Positions 9,798-17,290 of a stretch of 42,812 bases of DNA are shown piece by piece. This DNA is from Anaerolineae bacterium. GTDB taxonomy: Bacteria; Chloroflexota; Anaerolineae; Promineifilales; Promineifilaceae. A program made the translations under genes and the position numbers. The notes under the pieces were generated by a model that saw nothing but the letters and a program-made list of their open reading frames with translations, ran no database searches and had not been told where the DNA came from. The stretch is from NCBI GenBank assembly GCA_028277515.1, contig JANQGC010000030.1, forward strand, positions 1 to 42,812, read 5' to 3'. How positions within the stretch are numbered: position 1 is the first letter of the stretch; every line of letters begins with the position of its first letter.

Positions 9798-10448
9798 ATG
9801 ACATTACGGTTATTGTTAGTAGATGATCATGAAGTCGTCCGTTTGGGAATGAAAGTCCTGCTAGAGCGGCAATCAGAATTCAATGTTGTTGGTGAGGCGG
9901 ACACTGAAGAAGAGGCTGTAGAGCAGGCACTTCAGCTTAAGCCGGACATTGTTATTATGGACATTCGATTGTCTGGCGGGAGTGGAATTGAAGCTTGCAG
10001 TAAAATAAAAGAGAAACTTCCCGAAACCAAAGTGATAATGCTTACCTCGTATGCAGAAGATGAATTACTATTTTCAGCTATTCGTGCCGGCGCCTCAGGC
10101 TATGTATTGAAACAGGTGGGAGGTGGCGACCTCATCAGAGCCATTGAGGCCACAGCGAGGGGGGAATCCATGCTTGATCCCACCTTAACTCAACGCGTAT
10201 TTGTTGAGGTACGCCGTTCGATTAAAAAAGAGGAAGAAATAGCGTTTTCTAATTTAACCGGACAAGAGAGACAGGTTCTTGTGCTCATTGCTGCCGGCAA
10301 AACAAATCGAGAAATTGCAACCGAGCTTTTTCTTAGTGAAGGTACAGTAAGAAATTATGTTAGCAGTATTCTCTCTAAATTAAATGTTTCGAATAGAGCA
10401 GAAGCGGCTGCTTATGCGATAAAACATCATTTACAAGATCATTTATAA
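9798..10448 (+). CDS. NarL/DevR-type response regulator (receiver + LuxR HTH)
   Basis: This cytosolic transcription regulator has a CheY-like receiver ([20 protein letters not shown] at the start, phospho-acceptor D55 in [13 protein letters not shown], Thr in VIMLTSY, Lys in GYVLKQ). A C-terminal LuxR-type helix-turn-helix follows at about residues 154-210 ([20 protein letters not shown] and [18 protein letters not shown]). All phosphorylation residues are present. A longer reading from a TTG at 9762 exists, but that TTG is the -35 box, and the ATG at 9798 aligns with the family N-terminus. The gene for its likely partner kinase follows after 47 bp. It is the only protein in the window with a recognisable DNA-binding HTH, which makes it a candidate for the dyads near 9.6, 11.8 and 13.7 kb. 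Confidence 0.94.
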   Translation: MTLRLLLVDDHEVVRLGMKVLLERQSEFNVVGEADTEEEAVEQALQLKPDIVIMDIRLSGGSGIEACSKIKEKLPETKVIMLTSYAEDELLFSAIRAGASGYVLKQVGGGDLIRAIEATARGESMLDPTLTQRVFVEVRRSIKKEEEIAFSNLTGQERQVLVLIAAGKTNREIATELFLSEGTVRNYVSSILSKLNVSNRAEAAAYAIKHHLQDHL

Positions 10449-10495
10449 TTTACTCTTCTATTTCCTCAGTTTCTAGAGGTATATCCTATTTTATC

Positions 10496-11626
10496 ATGCA
10501 AGAAAATGAAATATCAGCATTGCAAGCTTTAGATGCGCTTAACCGCGCTGCCCTGGCAATATCTGGGGAGTTGGATTCAGATAGGGTTTTACAGCAAATT
10601 GTGGATGCAGCTCGTACCCTGGTTGATGCAAAGTATGCTGCGTTAGGGGTTCCGGGTCATGATGGGACCCTTGTTCGATTTTTAACAAGCGGGATGGAGA
10701 AGCAGGAAGAGGAAAAGATTGCCCATCCCCCGATAGGGAAAGGGCTTCTCGGATTAATAATAAATGAAGGCATCTCTATTCGAGTAAAAAATATCAGTGA
10801 GGATCCTCGCTCGGCAGGTTTTCCAAAGGGTCATCCACCAATGAATAGCTTTTTGGGTGTTCCAATTATTGGTGCCGGGGAAACATTAGGGAATCTTTAT
10901 TTGACGGAAAAGTTGACCTCTGATGAATTCTCAGAGTCCGATCAGCGCCTGGTGGAGATGTTGGCAGCGCATGCGGCCATCGCTATTCAAAATGCAAAAT
11001 TATATGAACAGGTGGAACGATTAGCAATTCTGGAAGAACGCGCCAGAATTGGTATGGATCTTCATGATGGAGTTATTCAATCGATTTATGCTGTTGGTTT
11101 AACCTTGGAATCAGTCCATCTCTCTTTGGAAAATGATCCTGATTTGGGTAAATTGCTGAGTTCAGCAATTGAAGGGCTTAATGATGCCATTCGTGACATA
11201 CGGAATTTCATACTGGATTTGAGACCGCGCCGGTTTACTGGCGACCTGTCACATGGATTAGCCCGCCTTGTCAGGGAATTTCAAGCGAATACCATGGTTC
11301 CAGTCACAATGACGGTTCCTCAGAAGCTTGATGGTTTGCCCCTACCTACCGCAAGAGCTGTTTTTTTAACAACTCAAGAATCTTTGGCAAATATTGCCAG
11401 ACATGCCAGGGCTGAAAATGTGATTCTTAACTTGCTTCAGTCAGACTCGTTTGTGACCTTAATTGTAGAAGATGATGGAAGGGGATTTGATACGGAGGAT
11501 GGATCACGTCAGGTTGGACATGGTCTGGCTAATATGCAAGCTCGAGCTGAAGATATGGGAGGTAAATTTTCAATTGGTTCAACTTTGGGAAAGGGAACAA
11601 CGATTACATTAAAGCTGCCAACATAA
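10496..11626 (+). CDS. GAF-domain sensor histidine kinase (NarX/DevS-like, HisKA_3)
   Basis: This 376-residue protein is a soluble sensor kinase with no membrane segment, so it should sense a cytosolic signal. A single GAF domain covers about residues 20-170, with the GKGLLGLII and PPMNSFLGVPI motifs typical of the DevS/DosS family. The HisKA_3 dimerisation box follows with the phospho-acceptor His in ARIGMDLHDGVIQSIYAVGL near residue 190. The C-terminal HATPase_c domain has an N-box-like TTQESLANIARHARA, the G1 motif EDDGRGFD and the G2 motif GHGLANMQARAEDMGG. Its position 47 bp after the response-regulator gene implies a cognate pair. The GAF ligand (heme, flavin, redox or other) cannot be told from the sequence alone. 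Confidence 0.93.
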   Translation: MQENEISALQALDALNRAALAISGELDSDRVLQQIVDAARTLVDAKYAALGVPGHDGTLVRFLTSGMEKQEEEKIAHPPIGKGLLGLIINEGISIRVKNISEDPRSAGFPKGHPPMNSFLGVPIIGAGETLGNLYLTEKLTSDEFSESDQRLVEMLAAHAAIAIQNAKLYEQVERLAILEERARIGMDLHDGVIQSIYAVGLTLESVHLSLENDPDLGKLLSSAIEGLNDAIRDIRNFILDLRPRRFTGDLSHGLARLVREFQANTMVPVTMTVPQKLDGLPLPTARAVFLTTQESLANIARHARAENVILNLLQSDSFVTLIVEDDGRGFDTEDGSRQVGHGLANMQARAEDMGGKFSIGSTLGKGTTITLKLPT

Positions 11627-11798
11627 TCGATTCTCTATTTATTCTTCATAAGTCATTATAAAAAAGGTTTTATCACTTTTGAAATCAAGCCACTCTAGAA
11701 ATGGCCCAGAAAATGTTCGTAAATCTTACTGATAAATACTTACTTATCCAATTATAAGATTCTTTTTGCTCAAAAAATATAAATACCTACAAACTGGA

Positions 11799-11863
11799 TG
11801 ACAGATGTCAGAACATTTGGATGACATTTGTCACTGCGATTTTGGACTGACAATGGTTATACT
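11799..11863 (+). promoter_or_regulatory. Tandem TGAC-N4-GTCA dyads and -10 box upstream of the degenerate receiver
   Basis: Two perfect dyads, TGACAGATGTCA (11799-11810) and TGACATTTGTCA (11822-11833), lie 23 bp apart centre to centre. The second is 24 bp upstream of TATACT (11858-11863). There is no matching -35 hexamer. If transcription starts about 7 nt after the -10 box, near 11870, the dyads centre at about -42.5 and -65.5, which are classic activator positions. Confidence 0.65.
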
Positions 11864-11869
11864 GTCAAT

Positions 11870-12277
11870 GTGGATAAAGGAAAGCGATCTAGGATTCGAG
11901 TCTTAATAGTTGACAATCACGAAGCCGTTCGGAGAGCTTTGCGGATTAGGCTCAGTGTTCCTAGGCATCTGGAGGTTGTTGGAACATTAGCTGACATTGA
12001 CCTGGCGCTAGCACAAATTCCCATTCTCAAACCAGATGTAATCATTTTGGGGCTGCAAAACTCAACTATCGAGGATCGTTCAAAAACAGCGACATCCGTG
12101 CGCATGATTGCCAATGATTCGACCGTTGTGATTGTATTGGCTCCTTATATAGATGCGGTTGAACGGGAAATAATGTTACAAGCAGGTGCCAAACGCTACT
12201 TACTTAAGCATATCAATTCTGAAGAATTAATTCATGAGATTGACCTGTCTGCTCCCTCAATGCCTGCCTATCACTGA
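11870..12277 (+). CDS. Degenerate (pseudo-)receiver domain protein, orphan
   Basis: This short protein (about 135 residues) has the CheY-like receiver fold signature: IRVLIVDNHEAVRRALRIRL at the start, PDVIILGLQN, VVIVLAP and GAKRYLLKHINSEEL. It has no output domain. Key residues have drifted: the acidic pair is DN instead of DD, the phospho-acceptor Asp is Gly (ILGLQN where MDIRMP is usual) and the switch Thr/Ser is Ala. Only the Lys remains. It therefore cannot be phosphorylated in the normal way and may act by protein contact, for example with the neighbouring kinase or regulator. The GTG at 11870 is chosen because it lies just after the TATACT box; a TTG at 11828 would fall inside the upstream dyad. 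No ribosome site is visible for either start. Confidence 0.75.
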   Translation: MDKGKRSRIRVLIVDNHEAVRRALRIRLSVPRHLEVVGTLADIDLALAQIPILKPDVIILGLQNSTIEDRSKTATSVRMIANDSTVVIVLAPYIDAVEREIMLQAGAKRYLLKHINSEELIHEIDLSAPSMPAYH

Positions 12278-12316
12278 ACGTAAGTAAACATCATTTGATC
12301 CGTTGCCAGACAGTGG

Positions 12317-12772
12317 TTAATTTCCCTCTCTTCTGCTACTGAGTAAATAACTAATTGCAAAAATGAACATTATCAGCACAATTGCCGCAGAATAAAGACA
12401 ATATTGGCAAAAGGCGTGAATAACGAAAAGTTCTAAAGCAGTTAAACCAAGCATGAAGATAAAAGCGAGACCAACCATGCCTATGATTAGTTCTGGTAAA
12501 TAATTTTTTATTATCGGAATCCAATCCTGCAACCAGACAACCAAAAAAATTGCAACATATCCCAGCATACCAATAAAAGCGACCGGTATTGGCCCAATTG
12601 ATGAATAAGGGGAACCTGGCCCACTTACCTGACCACAGTCAAACCATTCGTTGACCGTGCAAGTAACGAACAAAGAACCATCATGATAAAGATACAGATA
12701 ATAAGCTACTAACAATCCAGGTAGAGCTAAGAGTTGGATTATTTTTGCCTGCCAACCTTGTGGTATATTCAT
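12317..12772 (-). CDS. Vitamin K epoxide reductase (VKOR) family disulfide-generating membrane protein
   Basis: This 151-residue membrane protein reoxidises a DsbA-like partner and passes electrons to quinone. It has four to five hydrophobic helices. The VKOR hallmarks are present: loop cysteines C38 and C46 (in FDCGQV), a conserved Ser in the SPYSSIGPIPVAFIGMLGY segment, and the active-site CQYC at residues 122-125. It is the stand-alone bacterial form, without the fused thioredoxin domain found in cyanobacteria and some other groups. Its start lies 3 nt after the stop of the DsbA-like gene, so the two are surely co-transcribed and form one oxidative-folding system. Confidence 0.93.
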   Translation of the reverse strand: MNIPQGWQAKIIQLLALPGLLVAYYLYLYHDGSLFVTCTVNEWFDCGQVSGPGSPYSSIGPIPVAFIGMLGYVAIFLVVWLQDWIPIIKNYLPELIIGMVGLAFIFMLGLTALELFVIHAFCQYCLYSAAIVLIMFIFAISYLLSSRREGN

Positions 12773-12775
12773 TTG

Positions 12776-13462
12776 CTACGAACTCGCTAATCTATCAAAG
12801 AGATTTTCAAATTCCTCTAATGGGACATTGCCACGAACAATTTGATCATTAACAAAAAAGGTGGGAGTTCCGGTTACCCTTGCATTTCTTGCTGCTTGTT
12901 GATTGGAGTTAATAATTTGACCATATCGATTTTCTTCAAGACATGTTGTAAAAGGATCGATATCGAGACCAACCTCACCTGCCGCAATTAGGAAACCATT
13001 TCTGGTCAGGGTAGTCTCAGTATTTTGGTTAAATAAAGCCTCCGTAAATTCAAAGTATTTATCTTCTTCTGATGCACACATGGCAGCGTTTGCCGCGGGG
13101 GCAGTTTCCGGCCGCAAAGCATAGGGCAAAAAGACCCATTTCACCTCGTTAGTATCAACGTAGTTCTCTTTTATTGTTGAAGCTTTGTCCTGGTGAAAAT
13201 CGCGACAATGGGGGCAGCCAAAATCAGAAACCTCCACTAAAGTAATGGGAGCCTGCTCAAACCCTAATGTAACGCAATTTTCAGAATTTTCTGAGCAATA
13301 TTCAGAAAGTGTCTGTGATGATTGTGTTTCCGGTTCACGCACTGCCAGGTAAAGCAATCCAAATAGGGCAATTACCCCCACTCCAATCACACTTCCAATG
13401 ACTAGCCAGTTGGTTCCACGACTTTCTTGTTTTCTTTTCGCTACTTTACGCTTTTTTGCCAT
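12776..13462 (-). CDS. Membrane-anchored DsbA-like thiol oxidoreductase (BdbD type)
   Basis: This 228-residue protein has a basic N-terminus, one membrane anchor (about residues 18-41) and an outward-facing thioredoxin/DsbA domain. The active site is CPHC at residues 83-86 (SDFGCPHCRDFH), the usual DsbA dipeptide, and the cis-proline loop is TGTPTFFVN. Two extra cysteines at about residues 56 and 63 precede the domain. It should oxidise exported proteins and be recharged by the VKOR encoded 3 nt downstream. The ATG at 13462 is preferred over a GTG at 13474 because an AAGGTGG ribosome site lies 8 nt upstream of the ATG and overlaps the GTG. Confidence 0.93.
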   Translation of the reverse strand: MAKKRKVAKRKQESRGTNWLVIGSVIGVGVIALFGLLYLAVREPETQSSQTLSEYCSENSENCVTLGFEQAPITLVEVSDFGCPHCRDFHQDKASTIKENYVDTNEVKWVFLPYALRPETAPAANAAMCASEEDKYFEFTEALFNQNTETTLTRNGFLIAAGEVGLDIDPFTTCLEENRYGQIINSNQQAARNARVTGTPTFFVNDQIVRGNVPLEEFENLFDRLASS

Positions 13463-13839
13463 AAGAAAAACCACCTTTTAGATATCCAAAATAGCATTGG
13501 TTAAAGCACATCTCTTTTTGAATTCGTTGTATATTTTTCACCAAATATTATGTTTCTTAATCAAAAAGTTTATCACGCATCAGATAGTTAGCAATCACTA
13601 TTCACCAACATTATTAATATATTTCACACGCCAAACCAGGACAACATCATCGGTTTTGATAATTAAACAGATGAATGTCACGGTTCATTGATGACATTTT
13701 CCACAGTTCAGATCTCAAAAAATGTATTATACTGGAATTGAATTTGATCGGTGAATCGGAATTTTCATTGGATGTAGACATAAGGTTGATTTTGGATGGG
13801 ATAAATCCTTTGTTTTTCTCGCCAATATAGGAGGTTAAA
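13463..13839. other. Divergent intergenic region between the DsbA-like and CBS genes
   Basis: This 377-bp AT-rich spacer contains the proposed CBS promoter (13669-13733). A 64-codon open frame near 13497-13691 has no ribosome site or recognisable protein and is probably chance. I see no RNA gene here. Confidence 0.55.
13669..13733 (+). promoter_or_regulatory. Proposed promoter of the CBS-domain gene with the shared dyad architecture
   Basis: TGACATTTTCCA (13692-13703) matches 10 of 12 bases of the proximal dyad at 11822-11833 and lies exactly 24 bp upstream of TATACT (13728-13733), as there. A second half-site, ATGTCA, ends at 13680, giving the same 23-bp tandem spacing. No good -35 box is present. 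The predicted leader is about 100 nt. Confidence 0.55.
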
Positions 13840-14268
13840 ATGCTTTGTGTGAATGATTTAATGACGGTAGTCCCAAATACGGTATCTACTCAAACTTCGC
13901 TTCGTCATATAATCGAGTTGATGAAAACGGAAGGCTGTCGCCAGGTTCCTGTTGTCGAAGATGGCAAATTAGTGGGAATTGTCACTGATCGGGACGTGCG
14001 ATTGGTCATGAACTCACCGATGGTTGTTCATGGAAGATGGGAAGATGAAGAGCTGTTAGATCGTGTTAAAGCTGAGGGCTGTATGACTCCCAACCCAATG
14101 ACGGTCACACCCGACACATCAGCATATGAGGCAGCTAAAATACTTAGTCTCTATAAATTTGGATCCTTGCCTGTCGTAGATGAAGGGAATTTGGTGGGAA
14201 TTGTGACGGTGACAGATTATTTAGAATACTTCGCTTCTATGCATCCGGAAAAAGTGATTGAGGGGTAA
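13840..14268 (+). CDS. Tandem CBS-domain protein
   Basis: This 142-residue cytosolic protein consists of two CBS motifs and nothing else. CBS1 spans about residues 1-60 (VNDLMTVVPNTVSTQTSL and QVPVVEDGKLVGIVTDRDVR) and CBS2 about 80-140 (MTPNPMTVTPDTSAYEAAKI and LPVVDEGNLVGIVTVTDYLE). Such stand-alone CBS pairs bind adenosine nucleotides and act as energy or stress sensors on partner proteins; the specific partner here is unknown. A strong AGGAGG site lies 5 nt before the ATG. Its promoter resembles those of ppdK and the degenerate receiver. The next gene starts on the base after its stop codon. Confidence 0.93.
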   Translation: MLCVNDLMTVVPNTVSTQTSLRHIIELMKTEGCRQVPVVEDGKLVGIVTDRDVRLVMNSPMVVHGRWEDEELLDRVKAEGCMTPNPMTVTPDTSAYEAAKILSLYKFGSLPVVDEGNLVGIVTVTDYLEYFASMHPEKVIEG

Positions 14269-14643
14269 ATGGACCGAAAATTTATCATCTTAGGTTCGAT
14301 TGTGATGTTTTTTAGCGTAGCTATCGGCGCTTTTGGGGCGCATGCGCTTGAGAATTATTTTGAGCAATATCCTGATTTGGAAGCTACTTATGATACGGCC
14401 GTTCAATATCTAACCATTCATGGTCTTGGTTTGTTCATAGTTGCCTGGCTATACAACACTAAAAACAATAGTTATTCAAAGTGGGCGGGGATATTATTCA
14501 TTCTTGGTATCATTCTATTTTCCGGCAGTCTTTTCCTTTTAGTGCTTACAAGAATTTCAATATTTGGCGCAATCACACCATTAGGGGGTGTTGCTTTTCT
14601 GCTTGGTTGGCTTACTATAGGCTATACTGCTTGGCGTATGTGA
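14269..14643 (+). CDS. DUF423 family membrane protein
   Basis: This small integral membrane protein (124 residues) has four predicted helices. It carries the DUF423/YgdD signature: an N-terminal helix ending in AIGAFGAHALENYF, the TAVQYLTIHGLGLF segment, LFSGSLFLLVLT and the final GGVAFLLGWLTIGY. The biochemical function of the family is not established. The ATG directly follows the stop of the CBS gene with no gap, so it is probably translated by coupling from the same message. Confidence 0.88.
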   Translation: MDRKFIILGSIVMFFSVAIGAFGAHALENYFEQYPDLEATYDTAVQYLTIHGLGLFIVAWLYNTKNNSYSKWAGILFILGIILFSGSLFLLVLTRISIFGAITPLGGVAFLLGWLTIGYTAWRM

Positions 14644-14720
14644 TTGTTTTCAACCAAAAGAACCATTTTGATAATTAAATAGATCGGCATTATATTGCTG
14701 TTAATTTGTTAGGATCGTCT

Positions 14721-15653
14721 ATGAATGACTATTTGCGCATATATGAGGTGGGTCCACGTGATGGCTTACAAAATGAAGCAACCGTCATCACTACCAGCCA
14801 GAAATTGAACCTTGTCAAGCAATTAGTTCAAGCCGGCTTACGGGAGATTGAGGTGACCAGTTTTGTTCATCCGAAAGCTGTTCCTCAGATGGCGGATGCC
14901 GACAGGGTTATGTCATCATTGATGCATAACCATGATAACCCTTATTTGCAATATGTTGGGCTGGTATTTAATGATCGTGGGTATGATAGAGCACTGGCCT
15001 CCGGATGTGAGTCAATGGCGTTTGGAATATCTGTTAGTGATACATTCAGCCGCCGAAATACGAGAATGGCGGCTCATGCCGCGGTTGAGATGACCCGGAA
15101 ATTAGTACAGCGTGCGCAAAATGATGGAATTTGGAAACGGGTATATATAAGCGCCGCGTGGATTTGCCCGTTTGAAGGTCCGATGCCGGCTTCAAGGACG
15201 GTAGCTTATGCAGATGCAATTTGGGAAATGGGGATTGACGAAATGGTTATAGCTGACACAATTGGTCAAGCAAACCCCCTTGAGGTCGGCCGGTTGATGG
15301 AACAGTTTGGTCAAAGATTTGATTTCAACAAACTGGCCGTTCATTTACATGATACGCAAGCGTTAGGATTGGCCAATGCGACCACGGCAATCCAGGCTGG
15401 AGTGCGCATATTTGATACCAGCATCGGCGGTTTAGGTGGCTGTCCATTTGCCCCTGGTGCTGCGGGCAACCTGGCAACAGAAGATCTGGTTTTTATGGCC
15501 TACAAAATGGGTTTAGGGACTGGTGTGGATTTTAACAAACTGTGGGAAATAATACTGAATTTCGAAAAGATTATTAATCGCCCAATAGGGGGGCGAATTC
15601 GACATTGGTGGGAAAGTAGGGAAGAAGGAGAACCATTAATAGAATTCAGATAA
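14721..15653 (+). CDS. mvaB: Hydroxymethylglutaryl-CoA lyase
   Basis: The enzyme cleaves HMG-CoA to acetyl-CoA and acetoacetate, the last step of leucine breakdown. The 310-residue TIM barrel has the DRE-TIM start motif YEVGPRDGLQNE, the metal-binding HLHDTQALGLANA and the HMGL signature cysteine in GGLGGCPFAPGAAGNLATED. The ATG at 14721 is chosen over a TTG at 14706: the protein then begins directly before the barrel, and an AGGA site lies 7 nt upstream. No other leucine-degradation gene is visible. A related acyl-CoA lyase specificity cannot be fully excluded, but the motifs match HMG-CoA lyase well. Confidence 0.92.
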   Translation: MNDYLRIYEVGPRDGLQNEATVITTSQKLNLVKQLVQAGLREIEVTSFVHPKAVPQMADADRVMSSLMHNHDNPYLQYVGLVFNDRGYDRALASGCESMAFGISVSDTFSRRNTRMAAHAAVEMTRKLVQRAQNDGIWKRVYISAAWICPFEGPMPASRTVAYADAIWEMGIDEMVIADTIGQANPLEVGRLMEQFGQRFDFNKLAVHLHDTQALGLANATTAIQAGVRIFDTSIGGLGGCPFAPGAAGNLATEDLVFMAYKMGLGTGVDFNKLWEIILNFEKIINRPIGGRIRHWWESREEGEPLIEFR

Positions 15654-15663
15654 TCATTAAATT

Positions 15664-16260
15664 ATGAAACTTACACCGGAGCTTCTATTGAATGCTTACT
15701 GTCAGGGGATTTTCCCTATGGCAGATGAGGATGATAACATACTTTGGTATGATCCGGACCCGCGAGCGGTCTTACCTATCAATCAATTTCATGTTCCACG
15801 GTCATTAAGAAAAGTTTTTCGCCAAGGTCGGTTTGAGATACATTTTAATCGATCATTTTCAGAAGTGATTAAGGAATGCGCAGCACCCGGACCAGGAAGA
15901 GAAACCACCTGGATTAATGAAGAAATCATTCAAAGCTACACGGCATTGCATGCCCTCGGCTTTGCACACTGTGTCGAAGCCTGGTGTAATAATGAATTAG
16001 TAGGCGGTTTATATGGCGTAGCAATTAATGGGTTTTTTGCAGGTGAGAGTATGTTTAGCAGAGTCCAAGATGCGAGCAAAGTCGTCCTTGTAACATTAGT
16101 TCTGCATCTTCGGCAACAAAATTTTCGATTATTAGATGTTCAATTTCTAACCGAGCATCTCAAGAGGTTTGGGGCAGTAGAAATTCCAAGATTTGAATAT
16201 CATATAAAACTTAACCGGGCAATCCGGGCTCCCACGAAATTTGGCGGAAATTCCGGTTGA
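15664..16260 (+). CDS. aat: Leucyl/phenylalanyl-tRNA--protein transferase
   Basis: The enzyme adds Leu or Phe from aminoacyl-tRNA to N-terminal Arg or Lys of proteins, creating bacterial N-degrons for ClpS/ClpAP. The 198-residue length is normal. Family motifs are present: LLNAYCQGIFPMADED at the start, WYDPDPRAVLP, HVPRSLRK, TWINEEIIQSYTALHALGFA, SVE-type HCVEAW, LVGGLYGVAINGFFAGESMF and LLDVQFLTEHLKRFGA. It starts 10 nt after the HMG-CoA lyase gene and its 3' end runs close to or into the prs start region, suggesting one transcript. ClpS and ClpA are not in the window. Confidence 0.95.
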   Translation: MKLTPELLLNAYCQGIFPMADEDDNILWYDPDPRAVLPINQFHVPRSLRKVFRQGRFEIHFNRSFSEVIKECAAPGPGRETTWINEEIIQSYTALHALGFAHCVEAWCNNELVGGLYGVAINGFFAGESMFSRVQDASKVVLVTLVLHLRQQNFRLLDVQFLTEHLKRFGAVEIPRFEYHIKLNRAIRAPTKFGGNSG

Positions 16261-16282
16261 TAATCAACCTATGGAGAGGAAA

Positions 16283-17290
16283 ATGAACGCCCAATCACGA
16301 AAGCTGGACCAAAATGAGGTTCGTATATTTAGCGGTCGCTCTAACCCAAGTTTGGCAAAAGAAATTGCTGAGCAGTTGTCTATTCCTTTGGAAGACACCC
16401 ATTTTTCCCGTTTTAGCAACGATAATCTTTACGTCCAGTTGGGTGCTAGCGTCAGGGGGCGAACAGTATATATTGTTCAATCATTAGTCCCACCCGTTAG
16501 TGATCATTTAATGGAATTGCTGATGATGTTGGACATTGCCAAGAGCGCCTCGGCCCGTGAAGTGCATGCGATTATTCCCTACTTTTCATACGCAAGGTCG
16601 GACAAAAAAGACGCCCCTCGTATTTCTATTACCTCAAGACTTGTTGCTGACTTACTGGCAACTGCTGGGACAACACATGTCATGACGATGCAGCTCCATT
16701 CAGCGCAGGTTCATGGCTTTTTCAGTGTCCCAACGGACCCTCTAACTGCTCGCGGTCTTTTTGCTGAACATTTGAGGAGAAAAGGTTTTAAGGCAGAAGA
16801 TACGGTTGTCGTGGCCCCCGATGTTGGAAATGCTAAATCCTCAGGCCGTTTTGCCGAGATGCTAAATTTACCCGCTGCATCGGCCAATAAAACGCGAATT
16901 TCAGACAAAAAGGTGGAAATTGGTGGTTTGATTGGTAGGCAGGTAAAAGGATTTCGCCGGGCTTTGATCCATGATGATGAGATCGCAACCGGAGGGACGG
17001 TTATCCAATTATGCCAACGTTTAGTTGCGGAAGGCATTGAAGAGATAATTATTATTTGCACACATGGTTTGTTTTTGGGTCATGCAATTGAAAGACTTTC
17101 CCAATTTCCACAAGTTCGGGAAATAATTACGACTGATACGGTTCCACTTCCTTTAGAAAAACGGCCGCCAAATATGACTGTTTTAAGCACAGCCCCTGTA
17201 TTTAGTGGTGCTATCCGGCAGAATTATAATCGGCGCTCCATTGGAGAGTTATTTGATTTTGCCCAGGATGGGGATGAGGATCCTTTATGA
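16283..17290 (+). CDS. prs: Ribose-phosphate pyrophosphokinase
   Basis: The enzyme makes PRPP from ribose 5-phosphate and ATP for nucleotide, His and Trp synthesis. The PRPP-binding loop is HDDEIATGGTV, near the end of the second domain. The ATP/Mg region reads YFSYARSDKKDAPRISITSR, where most bacterial Prs proteins have YARQDRK, so it belongs to a variant subgroup. MQLHSAQVHGFF matches the conserved MDLHxxQIQGFF. The ATG at 16283 is preferred because GGAGAGG lies 3 nt upstream and the protein then starts near the family N-terminus; upstream in-frame TTG (16241) and ATG (16271) starts would overlap or crowd aat. It overlaps the glycosyltransferase gene by 4 bp. Confidence 0.93.
   Translation: MNAQSRKLDQNEVRIFSGRSNPSLAKEIAEQLSIPLEDTHFSRFSNDNLYVQLGASVRGRTVYIVQSLVPPVSDHLMELLMMLDIAKSASAREVHAIIPYFSYARSDKKDAPRISITSRLVADLLATAGTTHVMTMQLHSAQVHGFFSVPTDPLTARGLFAEHLRRKGFKAEDTVVVAPDVGNAKSSGRFAEMLNLPAASANKTRISDKKVEIGGLIGRQVKGFRRALIHDDEIATGGTVIQLCQRLVAEGIEEIIIICTHGLFLGHAIERLSQFPQVREIITTDTVPLPLEKRPPNMTVLSTAPVFSGAIRQNYNRRSIGELFDFAQDGDEDPL

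Noticed and set aside
11821..11850. Short upstream ORF starting at ATG 11821 before the degenerate receiver
   Set aside because: Nine codons, inside the proximal dyad and upstream of the likely transcription start, so not expected to be transcribed.
13497..13691. 64-codon open frame upstream of the CBS gene
   Set aside because: It is AT-rich, without a ribosome site or family resemblance, and overlaps the proposed CBS promoter sites.
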